Below the pieces are notes generated by a model that worked only from the letters and a program-made list of their open reading frames with translations, was not told where the DNA came from and searched no databases. Below are positions 26,301 through 45,575 of a stretch of DNA of 64,000 bases, piece after piece. Position numbers and translations under genes: made by a program. Each line of letters opens with the position of its first letter. Position 1 is the first letter of the stretch. This stretch comes from Watersipora subatra (taxonomy: Eukaryota; Bryozoa; Gymnolaemata; Cheilostomatida; Watersiporidae): positions 43,945,196 to 44,009,195 of the forward strand of contig NC_088708.1 of NCBI RefSeq assembly GCF_963576615.1, read 5' to 3'.

Positions 26301-29300
26301 TCACTATCCCAACTCCTGTTACTGTCACTATCCCTACTCCTGTTACTGTCACTATCCCTACTCCTGTTACTGTCACTATCCCTACTCCTGTTACTGTCAC
26401 TATCCCTACTCCTGTTACTGTCACTATCCCTACTCCTGTTACTGTCACTATTCCTACTCCTGTTACTGTCACTATCCCTACTCCTGTTACTGTCACTATT
26501 CCAACTCTACAATACTATTAGATTACCAAATTTTAAAACATACGTATTTATTCAATTCATTCTATAATTATTGATTTCTGTCTTTTTATTTTTGTTTTGT
26601 GTGTTATTGTTTTGATTTTTCTTTTGGCATGTAAAAAAACATCCATTTGTTAATGCCAATATAAAGTAATAAACCAATACCAATATAAAGTTATAGATAC
26701 ATAAATACATACATGCGTATAATAATCAAGAAGAGAGAAAAGTTCTGAAAATCAATCAAGCTGCTATTTCCATTTTGAATTGTTACCTGTACATATTAGA
26801 GAATTATTGACTAGTACATGCTTCATTGGCTGTGTGGAATACGAAGAACTTGGACCAAACTTTTCTCTTGCAGATGTCATAAGAAGTGTGGATGAAAAGA
26901 GATAATTCCCACAAATACCTTGTCATATTATTAATTAAAACAGATCTACTTAGAAATTAGAATTTTTGCAAGTTTGTCAATAAGACAACTAAACTCTGCT
27001 GCATTTGCAACAGTATACAGTGTGCCTGTCTCACCAGCAGTGGGAATTGAGTGTGAAGGGAAGAGGAGAGAGGAAAAGAGAGAGAAGAAAAAAATGTAAC
27101 TAAATATTCTCCATACATTTTATTATGAATAATACGTTACATGCTGCACGGACTCAAATTGATCAGAACAGGATATAGCATTTAATGATGCTCTCTGACT
27201 ATCTCATGTGGTGTTAAATACTCATTAATGTACATGTATAAGATAAATTTTCACAAATATGACATACTTTTGCAAAGGCAATATACTGTTTAATTAGGTT
27301 TTTATTTTTTGAAAAATCCAAAACTTTTTTTTATGTATCATAGAATTTAGACTTCTTTAGAGACAACAGAAGTAAAAACAGAAGTGAGTGCAGAACGGCA
27401 TGCTTTTAGTTTTAAAAATTAATGTTTATACCTTGCTCAATAATCCGTCAGAGTATGTAAATGCTGTTTTCGGTCTGTAAAAAACCACAGAAGTTGTGCA
27501 CTCTTTATCAAATGTTTAGTCATACCATTACTTAGTTTATAGAAACTTTTAAGGAATATTCTAGAAGCAGTTGACTTTGTCTTCTTTTGTCACATTACCT
27601 TAAACATAACATTCATTTAAATTCTCTCACTTCTCCTTTATCACTTGACATTCCTGATCCATCTACATGTACTAAGTCTTTTCCGGTTAGCCTAATTTCC
27701 TTCATGGTTTTTATAATCTCTCAGCCTACTACCCTTATTTTAGGAATCAGGCTTTCTTACCTTGCCTGATGACTTGACCCCTTGAAAGAGTGCCAAATAA
27801 ACTAAAGCCCAAGCTCCAATCAAGCATCCAAGCAGGCCCGGATTGATTGTGCCAATATCGTTTATACCAGGGGATACGTTCAGTACTTTCTTACTGCAGA
27901 ACAAGTGGCATGACATAACCATAACCATAAATTGTATACAACCTCGAACAATTCTTTTGAAGATATTATCATTAGCTCTTTTAACAAAGTTCCACATAAT
28001 ATCCATAATATCTGAATGCTTAAAAGAGAGAGGTATTTCAAACACTATGTCAAACCAAATTTAATTTGAGTTTATGACTGTTGCCCTTTTTTAAAATTCT
28101 GGCAGGGCATAATTTGTAAAATATTTCTGTTTAAAATTACAGCCAATGAAGTGTTGAACAAAACCATATTCATAGTCCAACTCTTTGTTCATTCCAGTCA
28201 AGAATTGTTCTGATAGGCATATACCGAACAGGACGAAAAAGTCCTAAGTACATATACCACAGTATGTCAACAGTAGTTTCAACTTTACAGACAAGAGATG
28301 CGACAATCACAGGTACATAAAAATATTACATGTTATATTAACTAGGAATAAAATATTGGTCAGATCTTTGACATTAATCGTGACTTACAAGAAGTATTCT
28401 TCTGAGGAAAGGACAGGTTTGATGTTAAACAGGGCTGCTACTTCAGTATCGTAAAGACCAAGGAATTCATTTGTCTGATCGTGGCCATCATCTAAAAGTC
28501 TATAGCAGGTTCCGTTCTCCATCTTTGTCTCGTTTGCTCCGCTACACTCCGTACTTGGCCACAAATCTGAGCAAACTAAAATCACCCACCTTATGATGAA
28601 ATAGTACAGTTTAATGGAATAATACTCAGCCTTACGTCTAGTCACCTTTTTACATTAGGGTAACATAAATAATTTGATATTGCATATATATTATATATAT
28701 AAATATAATATTAATGATATAAAAATAAAGTTTGAAGCCTGCAGCTAATGCTTGTCAGTAACTTTTATTTTAAAAGTTATAAATCATGTTTTGAAACAAA
28801 GTGATATTTATTTACTGGCTAGCGGAATGCCTGGCATTGCACGGGTAATAAAAAAGTTTTTGTATAGAAAATTAATTTTTAATTGGCTTAACCAATGAGT
28901 AACGTAGACTTATTTACTGTAATATGAGCCAGGACCATTCCTCTGAAGCCAGCGTTAAAGAATAGATTGCGTCATGATCTCTCACTTAATCATGATCTTC
29001 AAGTGCACTAGGTGAAGCGTTCTATTTTAAACAATTGGCATTAAATATTGAAAAGTGCAATAAGTATGGTGTGTGCACATTTATTTCACAGAACAGCCAG
29101 TTGGCAGTGTATTGTAAAGGATAGTACGCCTGTCAGCAGAACTGGGGGTTTCGATGATTTCAATTCTAGTGCAAAGTAGATTTTTCATCCCTTTAACTTT
29201 ATCGCTATATCTGGACATACGAAGTACAGGCCCTCACATTTATATATATATACAGTAGATTAGCAACGGTTTTGCTATAGAATGATCAATATTAGGCAGC

Positions 29301-32300
29301 TATCAGGCACACTAGAGTTAACGGTAATCCACATGGAGTCGAACCTCATCGTGCAGAAATATCAGTCTAGTATACTGTCATATGTTGGAGCAAAATTTTA
29401 ATACTCAAACATTGAATTTTTTTAATTTGTTTCAGCGCCCTAAAACAGTGACAAAATTCTTCAAGTAATTGCATGTAGTCTTATGCGAATGCATTGCATG
29501 TAAAATAATGTATGAAACTATTCATACAAGCCTATATTATGTGTAAAAACTTGAAAAATTAAGCAATAATCAGTGAAAATAGGTCTCAGCAGTGCATAGA
29601 TTCGGCTGCAGAGTGAATAATGTGAATCCTGGTGCAACCTGCTTTAGCTCACACTAGTTTTAGCTTACACTAATTTAATTTTCATATTATTTTTATTCAG
29701 TCTCCGTTGTAATTTTACTTTTCACCAGTCTTTTGCTTTTACATACAAAGCTGTCATGTTTCAAGCAATTTCAGACATTGCATATTGTTAATATTTCATA
29801 TGTCAAGGTAAATATTTGTTTAAATTTTATGTTGTATTTCGAGCAGACTGTTTATGGAGACGATTGCAAGGCAAGGTTTGACTGTGTATGAAGTTTGACA
29901 GAAAATTTTATAGTTCTGTAGAGACCTTTGTTCTACAGATTTTTAATAATAATAATCTCCTATATACAAATATAAGTGATTAATTGTCGTTTGTTGGTAT
30001 GTCGTCCGTATTTCCCGATATAGCGATAAAGTTTTATGAACGACAAAACTGTTTTGCGCTGGAATTGAACTTGAAAGCTTTGATTCTGCAGACAGGGATG
30101 CTTTCTACAACACCTCACAGCCTACTCACCATACTATGGCATAATTGTGCACTTACTTATTATACCTGCCAATTTTTAATGATGCACGCTTGCAGTGCTT
30201 GCGAAAATATTATTGGTTACTACTAGCATGCTTGAAGATCATGATTGCGTAAGAGATCATGACACGTAACGATTATAAGCACAACTATTCCGCCCAATTA
30301 TGGCTGCATGGCTTAATGGTAATGCGCTTGGCTTCACATCTGCGCATCTGCTAAATGCATGAGTTCGATCCCTGTGAGGTACTCTTATTGAAGTAAAAAT
30401 TTAGACTAGCTTAAGTTACTAGTTTAAGTTACTAGCTTAAGTTACTAAAATTTATTGGGTAAAGAAAATTAGCCAATGGCAGCTATATTACCTGCCACTG
30501 TTTATAAGCTGTTTAAATCTTAAACAAATGTGTAGCATAAGAAGAAAAACTGTTCAACAAATTGTTTTAGCTGCTTCGAGCTTTCAAATATTTGAATTAT
30601 GCATTTATTGGCCAGACACGCAATGAAACAAACAAGCACCTTTATGTAAAAGTTATACATATAATGGTACATATTTTTATCCCCTGTTCAACGCCAGACA
30701 TCCAGTAGTCACATAATAAACCTCCACTGAATAACAAGCTATAAACTAACTGGTAAATGGAAATATTTGTATTATTAGTAGTAATGCTAATAGTGACAGT
30801 AGTACTGTTAGTAGTAGTATTAGTAGTAATGCTAACAGTATTAGTAGTACTATTAGTAATATTATTAATAGTAATACTTGTAGTGACAGAAACAGTATCA
30901 GTATCTCACACTGTCACACTACAGGCTACAGATGAAAGGAAGCAAGGGAAGGCAAACTTACAGGGTGTGTTCCATTCGTTCTTGCAGTGTGACCATGGCA
31001 ATGCTCTTTGAAAGGAGACTATCAAGTAATAAATAGCCCAAGCGATGATGACATTGTAGTAGGTGCACACAAGGGCAGTCACTGTAACCATACCCATTCC
31101 AATACCTGCAATGATATTTAAGTTCTGCAGGTTGGCTATGAGGTAATTTGTCTAAGGTGCAGAAAAAGGAAAAGCTGACTAAAACTCAAAATAATGAAAA
31201 TAATGTCATTCTGGAGAGTACACCAAAGTACAGAAAATAATGACGTTCAAGCGATACTGAGGTCCCATTAAGGAGACTTCAAGTCATTAGTATGTTTAAT
31301 GGCCTCGAAAGGTAAAATAAATGATAAGTAACCATTCCTTTTTTAAATCTCTGCACAGTCTAAATAGGTTAGCTTGCTGCCATCATCCAACATTCATTTG
31401 CAGACAGCATAGCATTATCATTTCAAACTAACTAAATGCAGTACAGTAAAGTGTAAAACATGAATTTTAAAGAGCTACTATAATAACCTTTAACTAGTTC
31501 GAAAAATACCTAAATTTGCGAATGCCATATAGTTGATGTAGAAAACCTTGACGTAACGTGCCACCGAACAGAAAACACGCTCTATGTAAAATGAAATATT
31601 ACTGTCATCAGCTGCTTCCTGGCATTCAATCGATTGAAAAGACGAGCTTCCTTCAATTTAGGTTTTTCTTAATTCCAAAATACACAGACAAATGTGAAAT
31701 AAAGCTCAGATAATGGTTTGAAAACCAATCTTGTGTTTTATCATAATTCAAAATGCATAAACTGAGCTAGGATGAAATGACTGGCACCTAAAACGGTTCA
31801 TCATGTATTCTTACACATTGAAAACAATTTATCTTGGCATTGTACTGCCTTACTTTTGATTACAAAAATGGAAAGTCAGAAATAATCTAATACCAGCCTT
31901 CAATGTTGGACTGATGATGTAAACTGATGGTGTCATATCAGCGCTCACCAACAGAACATTTAAAATTGGCTTCTAAATCTGCCCTCAGAGTGTCTTGGTA
32001 ACTGATACAAACACAGATCTACATTCTCAAAATTAACAACCGCCTGATAAACCGAGCTATAAGCCAAACATGCTAATTTTTTTGTAATCAATGTAGAAGA
32101 GGTTTAATTTGGGAGCAGGATTCTCTTGGCTTGAGAAGTTTTACTTATTACAAAAGAGAAGATCTACAGCAAGTGCTCACACATTGATACCACAGGTCAA
32201 GGATGCAGCCATCGAAAACTGGAGCATATATAAAACCATATGTAAATAAATTAGGAAAGACTAAGTTATTTTTTAGCAGTTGTAAAGCTCTATTCAGCGA

Positions 32301-35300
32301 GTTAGAGATACAACAGAGACTCTCCTGCCGATGCTGTTTCTCAATTTTAAATGACCAAGTTGACAATATGCCCATACTCTTGCAGTCTAGAGTGACTCAA
32401 AGAGCTCATAGGATTGCTAATAGTTAAAAACATAATTCAATTTGATGGATGTTATGGAAGACTGTTTTAAACCTTCACCAAAATAAAATTCTACATTATT
32501 TATAAGAAACATCAGCCGATTTGAGTGAAACATCGGTGCAATTCTAGCTACACAAGTGTTGGGATGTCATAAAAGCTATATAAGTATGTGCACAAGTATT
32601 CTATAGTATGACAAATAGGCCGAGTGGCGTAGTGGATAGCACTCCTGTTGCAGAACTGGGGTTTCCAAGTTTAATTCCAGTGCGAGCTTTTTGTTCTTAA
32701 AACTTTATCGCTATAACTAGACATACGGATGACAGACCACCAACAAACAAACACTTAGATATATATATATATAGATAAAGTTCAAAATGTTATTAGATTG
32801 TGAAATCTAATCTCTGAAATTGATAGACTGATTCAAGTAGGCTATATGTCTAAGAGTGGCAATAAGATTTAAATGTCGACAAATAATGATGCAAGAAGGA
32901 CAACCCCTAAATTATTACAACATTACTGCACTAAGCTTTCAATATTTCCATAATAATAAAACCACAGGTTTTTCTTACAATATTTCTCACCTGTAAATAG
33001 TGGACAAAACCTGAAGGCAGTAACAGGACCGGCGCTACAGTACTGTCCAATTGCAAGCTCCATCAAAAATATCGGCATGCCAACAAAGATGGCCATAAGC
33101 AAGTAAGGTATGAAGAAAGCACCTGCAAGAGAATGGCAAAAAATGAATAAGGGATGTTAAAAGACTATGACAGTTAGGGACGGTAAAATATCAGTAAGGT
33201 GCCCTGACAGTCAACTATAATTGCAATAGCCACATATTTAGAGAATAAATTGATAATACATGGATTTGGGCAATATGACAGCAGTCATTGAATACTGTAA
33301 TATGGCAAGGTCTGCAGGTGAGTTGCTAAATTCTAAGGCTAGCAGCATGCATGGATGCAGGATTAAATGTTTGGCAAGTCTGGCTTTAAGAGATCTTTAT
33401 GAGTTCCTTTATGAGATTGTAAAGTTGGCAAGTCTGTATGTTGATGTGGCTTCTTCATCATTTTATACCATAATGTAGGTGTGACTGCTAATAACTAACC
33501 TCGACCTGCATGCGTTCATAGCAAACTTGCCGAGAACATTGTAATTACTCAATGAAACCCATAATCTTAAAGGTTGACTTGCAACAAAATTCACATTACA
33601 GTTATTTGATATCAAAAGATTCACCATGTCTTACTCTGTTGTGTTGTAGGTGCAAAATATGTGGGAATGTGATTACAAGCTCTTAAATGCTAAAAAACGA
33701 ACAGTTAATCGCAGCCACATGAGACCGCCGCAGTTTGGATTCGCGTTCCAAAACGGCTCAAATGGGACGTAGTTGTTACAGGATGGGTTCTGTTTACACT
33801 TTCATGCAACCTCATTCGTCAAAATATTTTCACAAGTATACTTCACGCATTTAATAAAACTATGTCTATTGTTCTTACGCGTCTGTTTTATTGTCATTGT
33901 AATGCTGTCACTTTTAGCACTGATATCTTATAACTTACCGTAAAAAATCGTTAAGCTTTCTAACCTTAGCTCGAAGGAGTACATATCATTGTCTGATAAT
34001 CATGACGAGCCTGTTGGTCACATGTAATAATCGAAAAGTGCTGCAAAAATTATTTTCAAAGTATTGGTTCACATGATCAGATTACGACTTGACGATTAGA
34101 TCAAGCCGAAACAAAACTGTAAAGTAGCGAGCATCTATATTTGATACGGGGTCTTCGGTAAAACCCGAAGTGTTTGTCATAAACTAGTGCTACGATAGGT
34201 TTTATATTGAGCTTTTTATTGGCCTTTCAATTCACGTGAGAACATCACGTGACAAGACGATAATCAAACTGTAATGACTACGTCAGAGAAATAAAGAGAT
34301 TCCAATCTACGGCGACTTTTCATTTTTGAGCTTTTAAGAGCTTGTAATCACATTTCCACGTATTTGGCACCTACAACACAACAGAGTAAGACATGGTGAA
34401 TCTTTTGATATCAAATAACTGTAATGTGAATTTTGTTGCAAGTCAAACTTTAATTAACAATACTATTGATATTGTACATATATCATAAGGTGAAATTTGA
34501 ATTATTTGATTCAGGCAGCTTCTAGTTCTCACTTGTTTGTGGAAAACATATCAGTATTGTTAACCACTGATAGAATGCTGATGAGTGATTGAGGAAACTA
34601 CCGATCTTACTGACTGTCAAAATGATGACATCTATGTTTGTCTCTATGTCTGTGAACAATACACATAAACTAACAGTGATATGTATCAGTAGTGTCTGTA
34701 AACAATACACATAAACTAACAGTGATATGTATCAGTAGTGTCTGTGAACAATACACATAAACTAACAGTGATATGTATCAGTAGTGTCTGTGAACAATAC
34801 ACATAAACTAACAGTGATATGTATCAGTAGTGTCTGTAAACAATACACATAAACTAACAGTGATATGTATCAGTAGTGTCTGTAAACAATACACATAAAC
34901 TAACAGTGATATGTATCAGTAGTGTCTGTGAACAATACACATAAACTAACAGTGATATGTATCAGTAGTGTCTGTGAACAATACACATAAACTAACAGTG
35001 ATATGTATCAGTAGTGTCTGTAAACAATACACATAAACTAACAGTGATATGTATCAGTAGTGTCTGTAAACAATACACATAAACTAACAGTGATATGTAT
35101 CAGTAGTGTCTGTGAACAATACACATAAACTAACAGTGATATGTATCAGTAGTGTCTGTGAACAATACACATAAACTAACAGTGATATGTATCAGTAGTG
35201 TCTGTAAACAATACACATAAACTAACAGTGATATGTATCAGTAGTGTCTGTGAACAATACACATAAACTAACAGTGATATGTATCAGTAGTGTCTGTGAA

Positions 35301-37203
35301 CAATACACATAAACTAACAGTGATATGTATCAGTAGTGTCTGTAAACAATACACATAAACTAACAGTGATATGTATCAGTAGTGTCTGTAAACAATACAC
35401 ATAAACTAACAGTGATATGTATCAGTAGTGTCTGTGAACAATACACATAAACTAACAGTGATATGTATCAGTAGTGTCTGTAAACAATACACATAAACTA
35501 ACAGTGATATGTATCAGTAGTGTCTGTAAACAATACACATAAACTAACAGTGATATGTATCAGTAGTGTCTGTAAACAATACACATAAACTAACAGTGAT
35601 ATGTATCAGTAGTGTCTGTAAACAATACACATAAACTAACAGTGATATGTATCAGTAGTGTCTGTGAACAATACACATAAACTAACAGTGATATGTATCA
35701 GTAGTGTCTGTGAACAATACACATAAACTAACAGTGATATGTATCAGTAGTGTCTGTGAACAATACACATAAACTAACAGTGATATGTATCAGTAGTGTC
35801 TGTGAACAATACACATAAACTAACAGTGATATGTATCAGTAGTGTCTGTAAACAATACACATAAACTAACAGTGATATGTATCAGTAGTGTCTGTGAACA
35901 ATACACATAAACTAACAGTGATATGTATCAGTAGTGTCTGTGAACAATACACATAAACTAACAGTGATATGTATCAGTAGTGTCTGTGAACAATACACAT
36001 AAACTAACAGTGATATGTATCAGTAGTGTCTGTGAACAATACACATAAACTAACAGTGATATGTATCAGTAGTGTCTGTGAACAATACACATAAACTAAC
36101 AGTGATATGTATCAGTAGTGTCTGTGAACAATACACATAAACTAACAGTGATATGTATCAGTAGTGTCTGTAAACAATACACATAAACTAACAGTGATAT
36201 GTATCAGTAGTGTCTGTGAACAATACACATAAACTAACAGTGATATGTATCAGTAGTGTCTGTGAACAATACACATAAACTAACAGTGATATGTATCAGT
36301 AGTGTCTGTAAACAATACACATAAACTAACAGTGATATGTATCAGTAGTGTCTGTGAACAATACACATAAACTAACAGTGATATGTATCAGTAGTGTCTG
36401 TGAACAAAATTTGTAAGTTGTGCTGGCTTACTCTTGTCAGATGAAAAGGATGTCAATAGTAAATTAATTGAAAGGCAGCATTATGTAACCTCGTTTGCTG
36501 CTACAGCCATACTTCAATGTTCTGATAAAAACATTAATTTGCGCACAGCTAGGAAACTGTAGCTTTCCATGAATGAATAGTTAGAAGGTCTGCTCAAAGT
36601 TATACATGTTAACTCTGAAATGGACAGTGAGTTGCTGAGTCTTTGGTTCATAGAACCATTACAAATAGTTCAAGTTGGTAGTTTTGAAGTTTTTCATACC
36701 TTGGTAACATTTGGGTTTATAATTACTTTTAGAAGAAAAGAAGTAGGCTGTCATTTTATATTCAATAATAAATTAAGTGAATTAAATGATCTACAGTTTC
36801 CATTTACCTCCTCCATTTGTGTATGAAAGATGAGGGAATCTCCAGACATTTCCTAAGCCTACCGCATACCCTAAACATGAGAGAAGAAAATCAAGTTGAC
36901 GACTCCAATTTCCTCTTTCAAGATTCTCATCTCCTTCGATTGTCCCAGCTAAGCTCTATAATCAAATAACATATTTCCTATTGAGCTTATTTCTATTTTT
37001 CATATTTATAATATCGAGTTTTAAAATTTTTGCCGTTTATCAATGTCAACTGCATTTGTGTCAATTTCTTATAAGAAAATTGTAGCCAATGATAGACAAC
37101 CGTTAGAAAAGACACTCAGGGCTGAGCAAGTGCCATATTTTGGTCAAAGCTGCATAGAGACTATTATAAAATAGTTTATACTCACAGGTTGAATTCGAAC
37201 CAT
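14324..37203 (-). CDS. SLC6 Na+/Cl--dependent transporter, glycine-transporter-like
   Basis: Twelve coding exons, high to low: 37186-37203 (proposed start), 36808-36955, 32991-33122, 30962-31105, 28389-28566, 27761-27893, 22139-22273, 20736-20862, 19263-19477, 17046-17274, 16543-16643, 14324-14545. All junction phases agree and give 593 residues. Membrane landmarks: RGNW and [13 protein letters not shown] of TM1, [13 protein letters not shown] and [12 protein letters not shown] of TM2, [14 protein letters not shown] of TM3, an extracellular loop with N-E-T and N-G-T glycosylation sites and a disulphide Cys pair, [33 protein letters not shown] of TM6, [13 protein letters not shown] of TM8, [18 protein letters not shown] of TM10, [13 protein letters not shown] of TM12. 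The WGGLIT and LLTLGLD segments are most like glycine transporters (SLC6A5/A9), which import glycine with Na+ and Cl-. Substrate is inference. The first exon (MVRIQP, donor GTGAGT) is short and uncertain. The C-terminus ends inside satellite DNA. Confidence 0.88.
15980..16435 (+). repeat. SINE-like dispersed repeat
   Basis: Begins near GAATGTCCGGTGTTGCATGG, then TTAGCCAATGGC, AATCTTTACTATAATAAGAG, CATGATCTCTC and ACTTTATTGCTATG. These blocks recur in the same order at 28815-29265. It lies in the SLC6 intron before the last exon. Confidence 0.6.
18470..18640 (+). repeat. tRNA-like SINE head
   Basis: GAGAGATCGTCATGTGTAAT leads to an A-box-like GTAGTACAGTTGGTAGTGTA and B-box-like GAGTTCAATTC. 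The same order of blocks is seen at 30235-30385. Confidence 0.5.
18718..18902. repeat. 22-bp minisatellite (GCAATGTTTCACACGTGTCA)
   Basis: About eight copies of a 22-base unit in an SLC6 intron. It is unrelated to the 22-bp unit at 8973. The open frames across it (FHTCHRNVS repeats) come from the array. Confidence 0.95.
19639..20252. repeat. 19-bp minisatellite (TAGACAATAGATAGAGAAG)
   Basis: About 32 copies, purine-rich on the plus strand. It lies in the SLC6 intron between 20736-20862 and 19263-19477, so the pre-mRNA carries a long pyrimidine-rich tract. Open frames through it in all three minus frames ([15 protein letters not shown]-type) are array artefacts. Confidence 0.95.
20353..20768. 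repeat. 46-bp minisatellite built from an SLC6 exon end and its splice donor
   Basis: Nine 46-base units. Read on the minus strand, each holds ~31 bases equal to the 3' end of the TM6 exon (ATTATAAAGGACACC...ACTATAG) followed by ~15 intronic bases starting GTATCACC. The unit nearest 20736-20768 is the authentic exon end, and the other eight lie in the intron. Coding variation between copies is slight (CTC/TTC/TCC in one codon). Confidence 0.9.
20997..21892. mobile_element. MITE with TTAA target site, copy A
   Basis: Ends AGGTTGACTTGCAA and its reverse complement, flanked by TTAA at 20993-20996 and 21893-21896. The inverted match is over 120 bases (TTCACCATGTCTTACTCTGT, TAGGTGCCAAATATGTGGAA, GATTACAAGCTCTTAA). 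The 896-base element has no coding capacity. TTAA duplication is the piggyBac hallmark, but the transposase family is inferred only. Confidence 0.85.
21897..22014. mobile_element. Truncated second MITE end abutting copy A
   Basis: Shares the TTAA of copy A and repeats its first ~118 bases up to AAGCTCTTAAAAGCT, then stops. Either a truncated tandem insertion or a recombination product. Confidence 0.8.
22325..22466 (-). pseudogene. Displaced, decayed copy of the SLC6 TM9 exon
   Basis: Collinear with 17135-17270 (shared plus-strand blocks CATGAGAAATATGAGTACAC, GCTAAAGTGATCCATGGCTT, AAAAAGCATGGTAGTCACG). On the minus strand it reads [13 protein letters not shown], then a TGA and a frame change before [16 protein letters not shown]. 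It lies 5' of the TM5 exon, out of order for the gene, so it is not a usable alternative exon. Confidence 0.85.
22515..26508. repeat. 4-kb 24-bp minisatellite in an SLC6 intron
   Basis: About 166 nearly identical 24-base units (core TACTCCTGTTACTGTCACTA, then TCCC or TCCCA/TTCC variants). A shortened variant (TTACTACAACC) starts the array and recurs at ~23881 and ~24861, dividing it into blocks of ~1.37, 0.98 and 1.65 kb. Because the period is a multiple of three, long open frames exist on both strands ([32 protein letters not shown] repeats). These are not genes. Confidence 0.97.
26509..27760. other. SLC6 intron, no further feature
   Basis: AT-rich intronic DNA with a purine-rich patch (GGGAAGAGGAGAGAGGAAAAG) near 27058-27078. 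No transposon end or exon is seen. Confidence 0.4.
28815..29265 (+). repeat. SINE-like dispersed repeat with tRNA-like part
   Basis: Opens GGAATGCCTGGCATTGCACG, then TTTACTGTAATATGAGCC, GTCATGATCTCTCACTTAAT, a tRNA-like segment (GATAGTACGCCTGTCAGCAG, then TTTCAATTCTAG) and ACTTTATCGCTATATCTGGA, and ends in a short TA run. It lies in an SLC6 intron. Confidence 0.6.
30235..30540 (+). repeat. tRNA-derived SINE
   Basis: GAAGATCATGATTGCGTAAG leads into TGGCTTAATGGTAATGCGC (A box) and GAGTTCGATCCC (B box, close to consensus), then a body with ACTAGCTTAAGTTACTAG repeats and TTAGCCAATGGC. The boxes are the best preserved in the window. Confidence 0.6.
32605..32775 (+). repeat. tRNA-derived SINE, 3' part
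   Basis: GGCCGAGTGGCGTAGTGGAT (A-box type) and a degenerate B box (AAGTTTAATTCC), followed by AACTTTATCGCTATAACTAG as at 29198, ending in a (TA)n run. Confidence 0.6.
33571..34449. mobile_element. MITE with TTAA target site, copy B
   Basis: Same family as copy A. TTAA at 33567-33570 and 34450-34453 flank AGGTTGACTTGCAACAAAAT and its inverted counterpart. It is 879 bases long, in the SLC6 intron between the TM1 and TM2 exons. Confidence 0.87.
34680..36408. repeat. 46-bp satellite in an SLC6 intron
   Basis: About 38 copies of a 46-base unit (ATACACATAAACTAACAGTG, then ATATGTATCAGTAGTGTCTG). One position (TGTRAACA) alternates between G and A, almost the only variation. Confidence 0.96.
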
Positions 37204-38430
37204 TGTCTCACTTGCCAGACTCCATTATGTTCAACAATGTCATGCACATATTTTCATCTTCATATCTGCAGCTTAATAAAAAGTACTGGTAGGCTCTGAA
37301 TACCTGTCCTTGACATTCATTCGCTCTCTATTATTGCTAACTAGCAGAGCTTCAACAGAACTGGGGCTATTTCTAACGTCTACCTTGCGCATAGACTATT
37401 ACCATAGCAATAATATTTTGCTGCTCGTGGCTAGTTTATCTACATTATGTCTATCTACAGCTCTATACTCCGAATGTGTGTATACTTATCTTCATATTTC
37501 GCAGCAAAATAATTTCGGTATATTATATTTCAGCGTAAAAGGAACAAATTTATTGCAGCTGAAAGAATTTATCTGCACATGCGCGTTGGTCAGTGTAAGT
37601 GCGCAAGATACAGCCAACAATCTGTTCCTACAAAGTCAGAGGTTGACAGAACCTGTGTGAATGATGTAGAATGAATGCCGCACTACATTAACAACAGGCA
37701 CCAAAAATAGAAACTGCTAGATTACTGCTGATTGGCTATGCATAAATGCTTCAAAACCGCTGATTGGTGAGTTGACAATTCGATTTCATTGGTCACATAG
37801 ACATACATTGCACTACCATATTGCTGGCTCCTAAAGTACAGCTGATCTCAGTTCAAATATATTAAAACTGACATGAAATTTTTCTATTTGAGACATGGGT
37901 TACAAAAACTCGCAAAAATTAATCGGTTTAGTCTGGCACTATACAAGTTTTACATAAGATAGTTTCATGCCAAATGGTATACAAAAACTGTTCAATACTG
38001 TAATGTGTAAATAAATAAACAAATGTTATGGTCTTAAATGATATAATAATATGATATTAAATAGAAAATTAACATGCATTATATTCTTGAATCAGTTGCA
38101 TGACATGGACGGAAACAGACAAATGGTAATATGCACTTAACAAAAGGTCAAGAGGCGGAAATCATCCCTCAACAACTTTTTCAAGTTATTGTGGAGATTA
38201 CATATTGCAAACCTCAATGAATAGAGATCATATACAAATGTAATTGCTAATCAAAGGCATGCTATCCTGTAACCGTCTGAGACAGTAAGAGTGAATGGCT
38301 CAGAGCTATCCAGACTCCTGGCTAAAGCCTCAGTACCTATTCCTGACTATAGCCTCAGTACCTTTTCTAGAAGTTTCCTTAAATAATTTTAATGAAAACT
38401 TCTAGGATATCAATATTATATTTTATCTGA

Positions 38431-45575
<7,145 letters not shown>

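Noticed and set aside
22465-26574. Open frames of 454-1369 codons on both strands ([16 protein letters not shown] repeats)
   Set aside because: They come from a 24-base array whose period is divisible by three. They occur in several frames and both strands and lie inside an SLC6 intron.
30300-30385. tRNA gene
   Set aside because: Good A and B boxes, but the stems do not pair into a cloverleaf and the sequence continues into a repeat body shared with other copies, so it is a SINE.
31505-31590. Minus-strand stretch reading [18 protein letters not shown] with a GTATTT donor
   Set aside because: It has no place in the SLC6 protein between the TM2 and TM3 exons, which already join in phase, and the splice signals are weak.
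37186-37203. Alternative SLC6 start via MNVKDR with donor GTATTC near 37300
   Set aside because: Its phase does not fit the TM1 exon (it would give a stop at once), whereas MVRIQP with donor GTGAGT fits.
37310-37660. 116-codon plus-strand frame
   Set aside because: No family resemblance or splice context. It lies in the gap between Rab23 and SLC6 and is probably chance.
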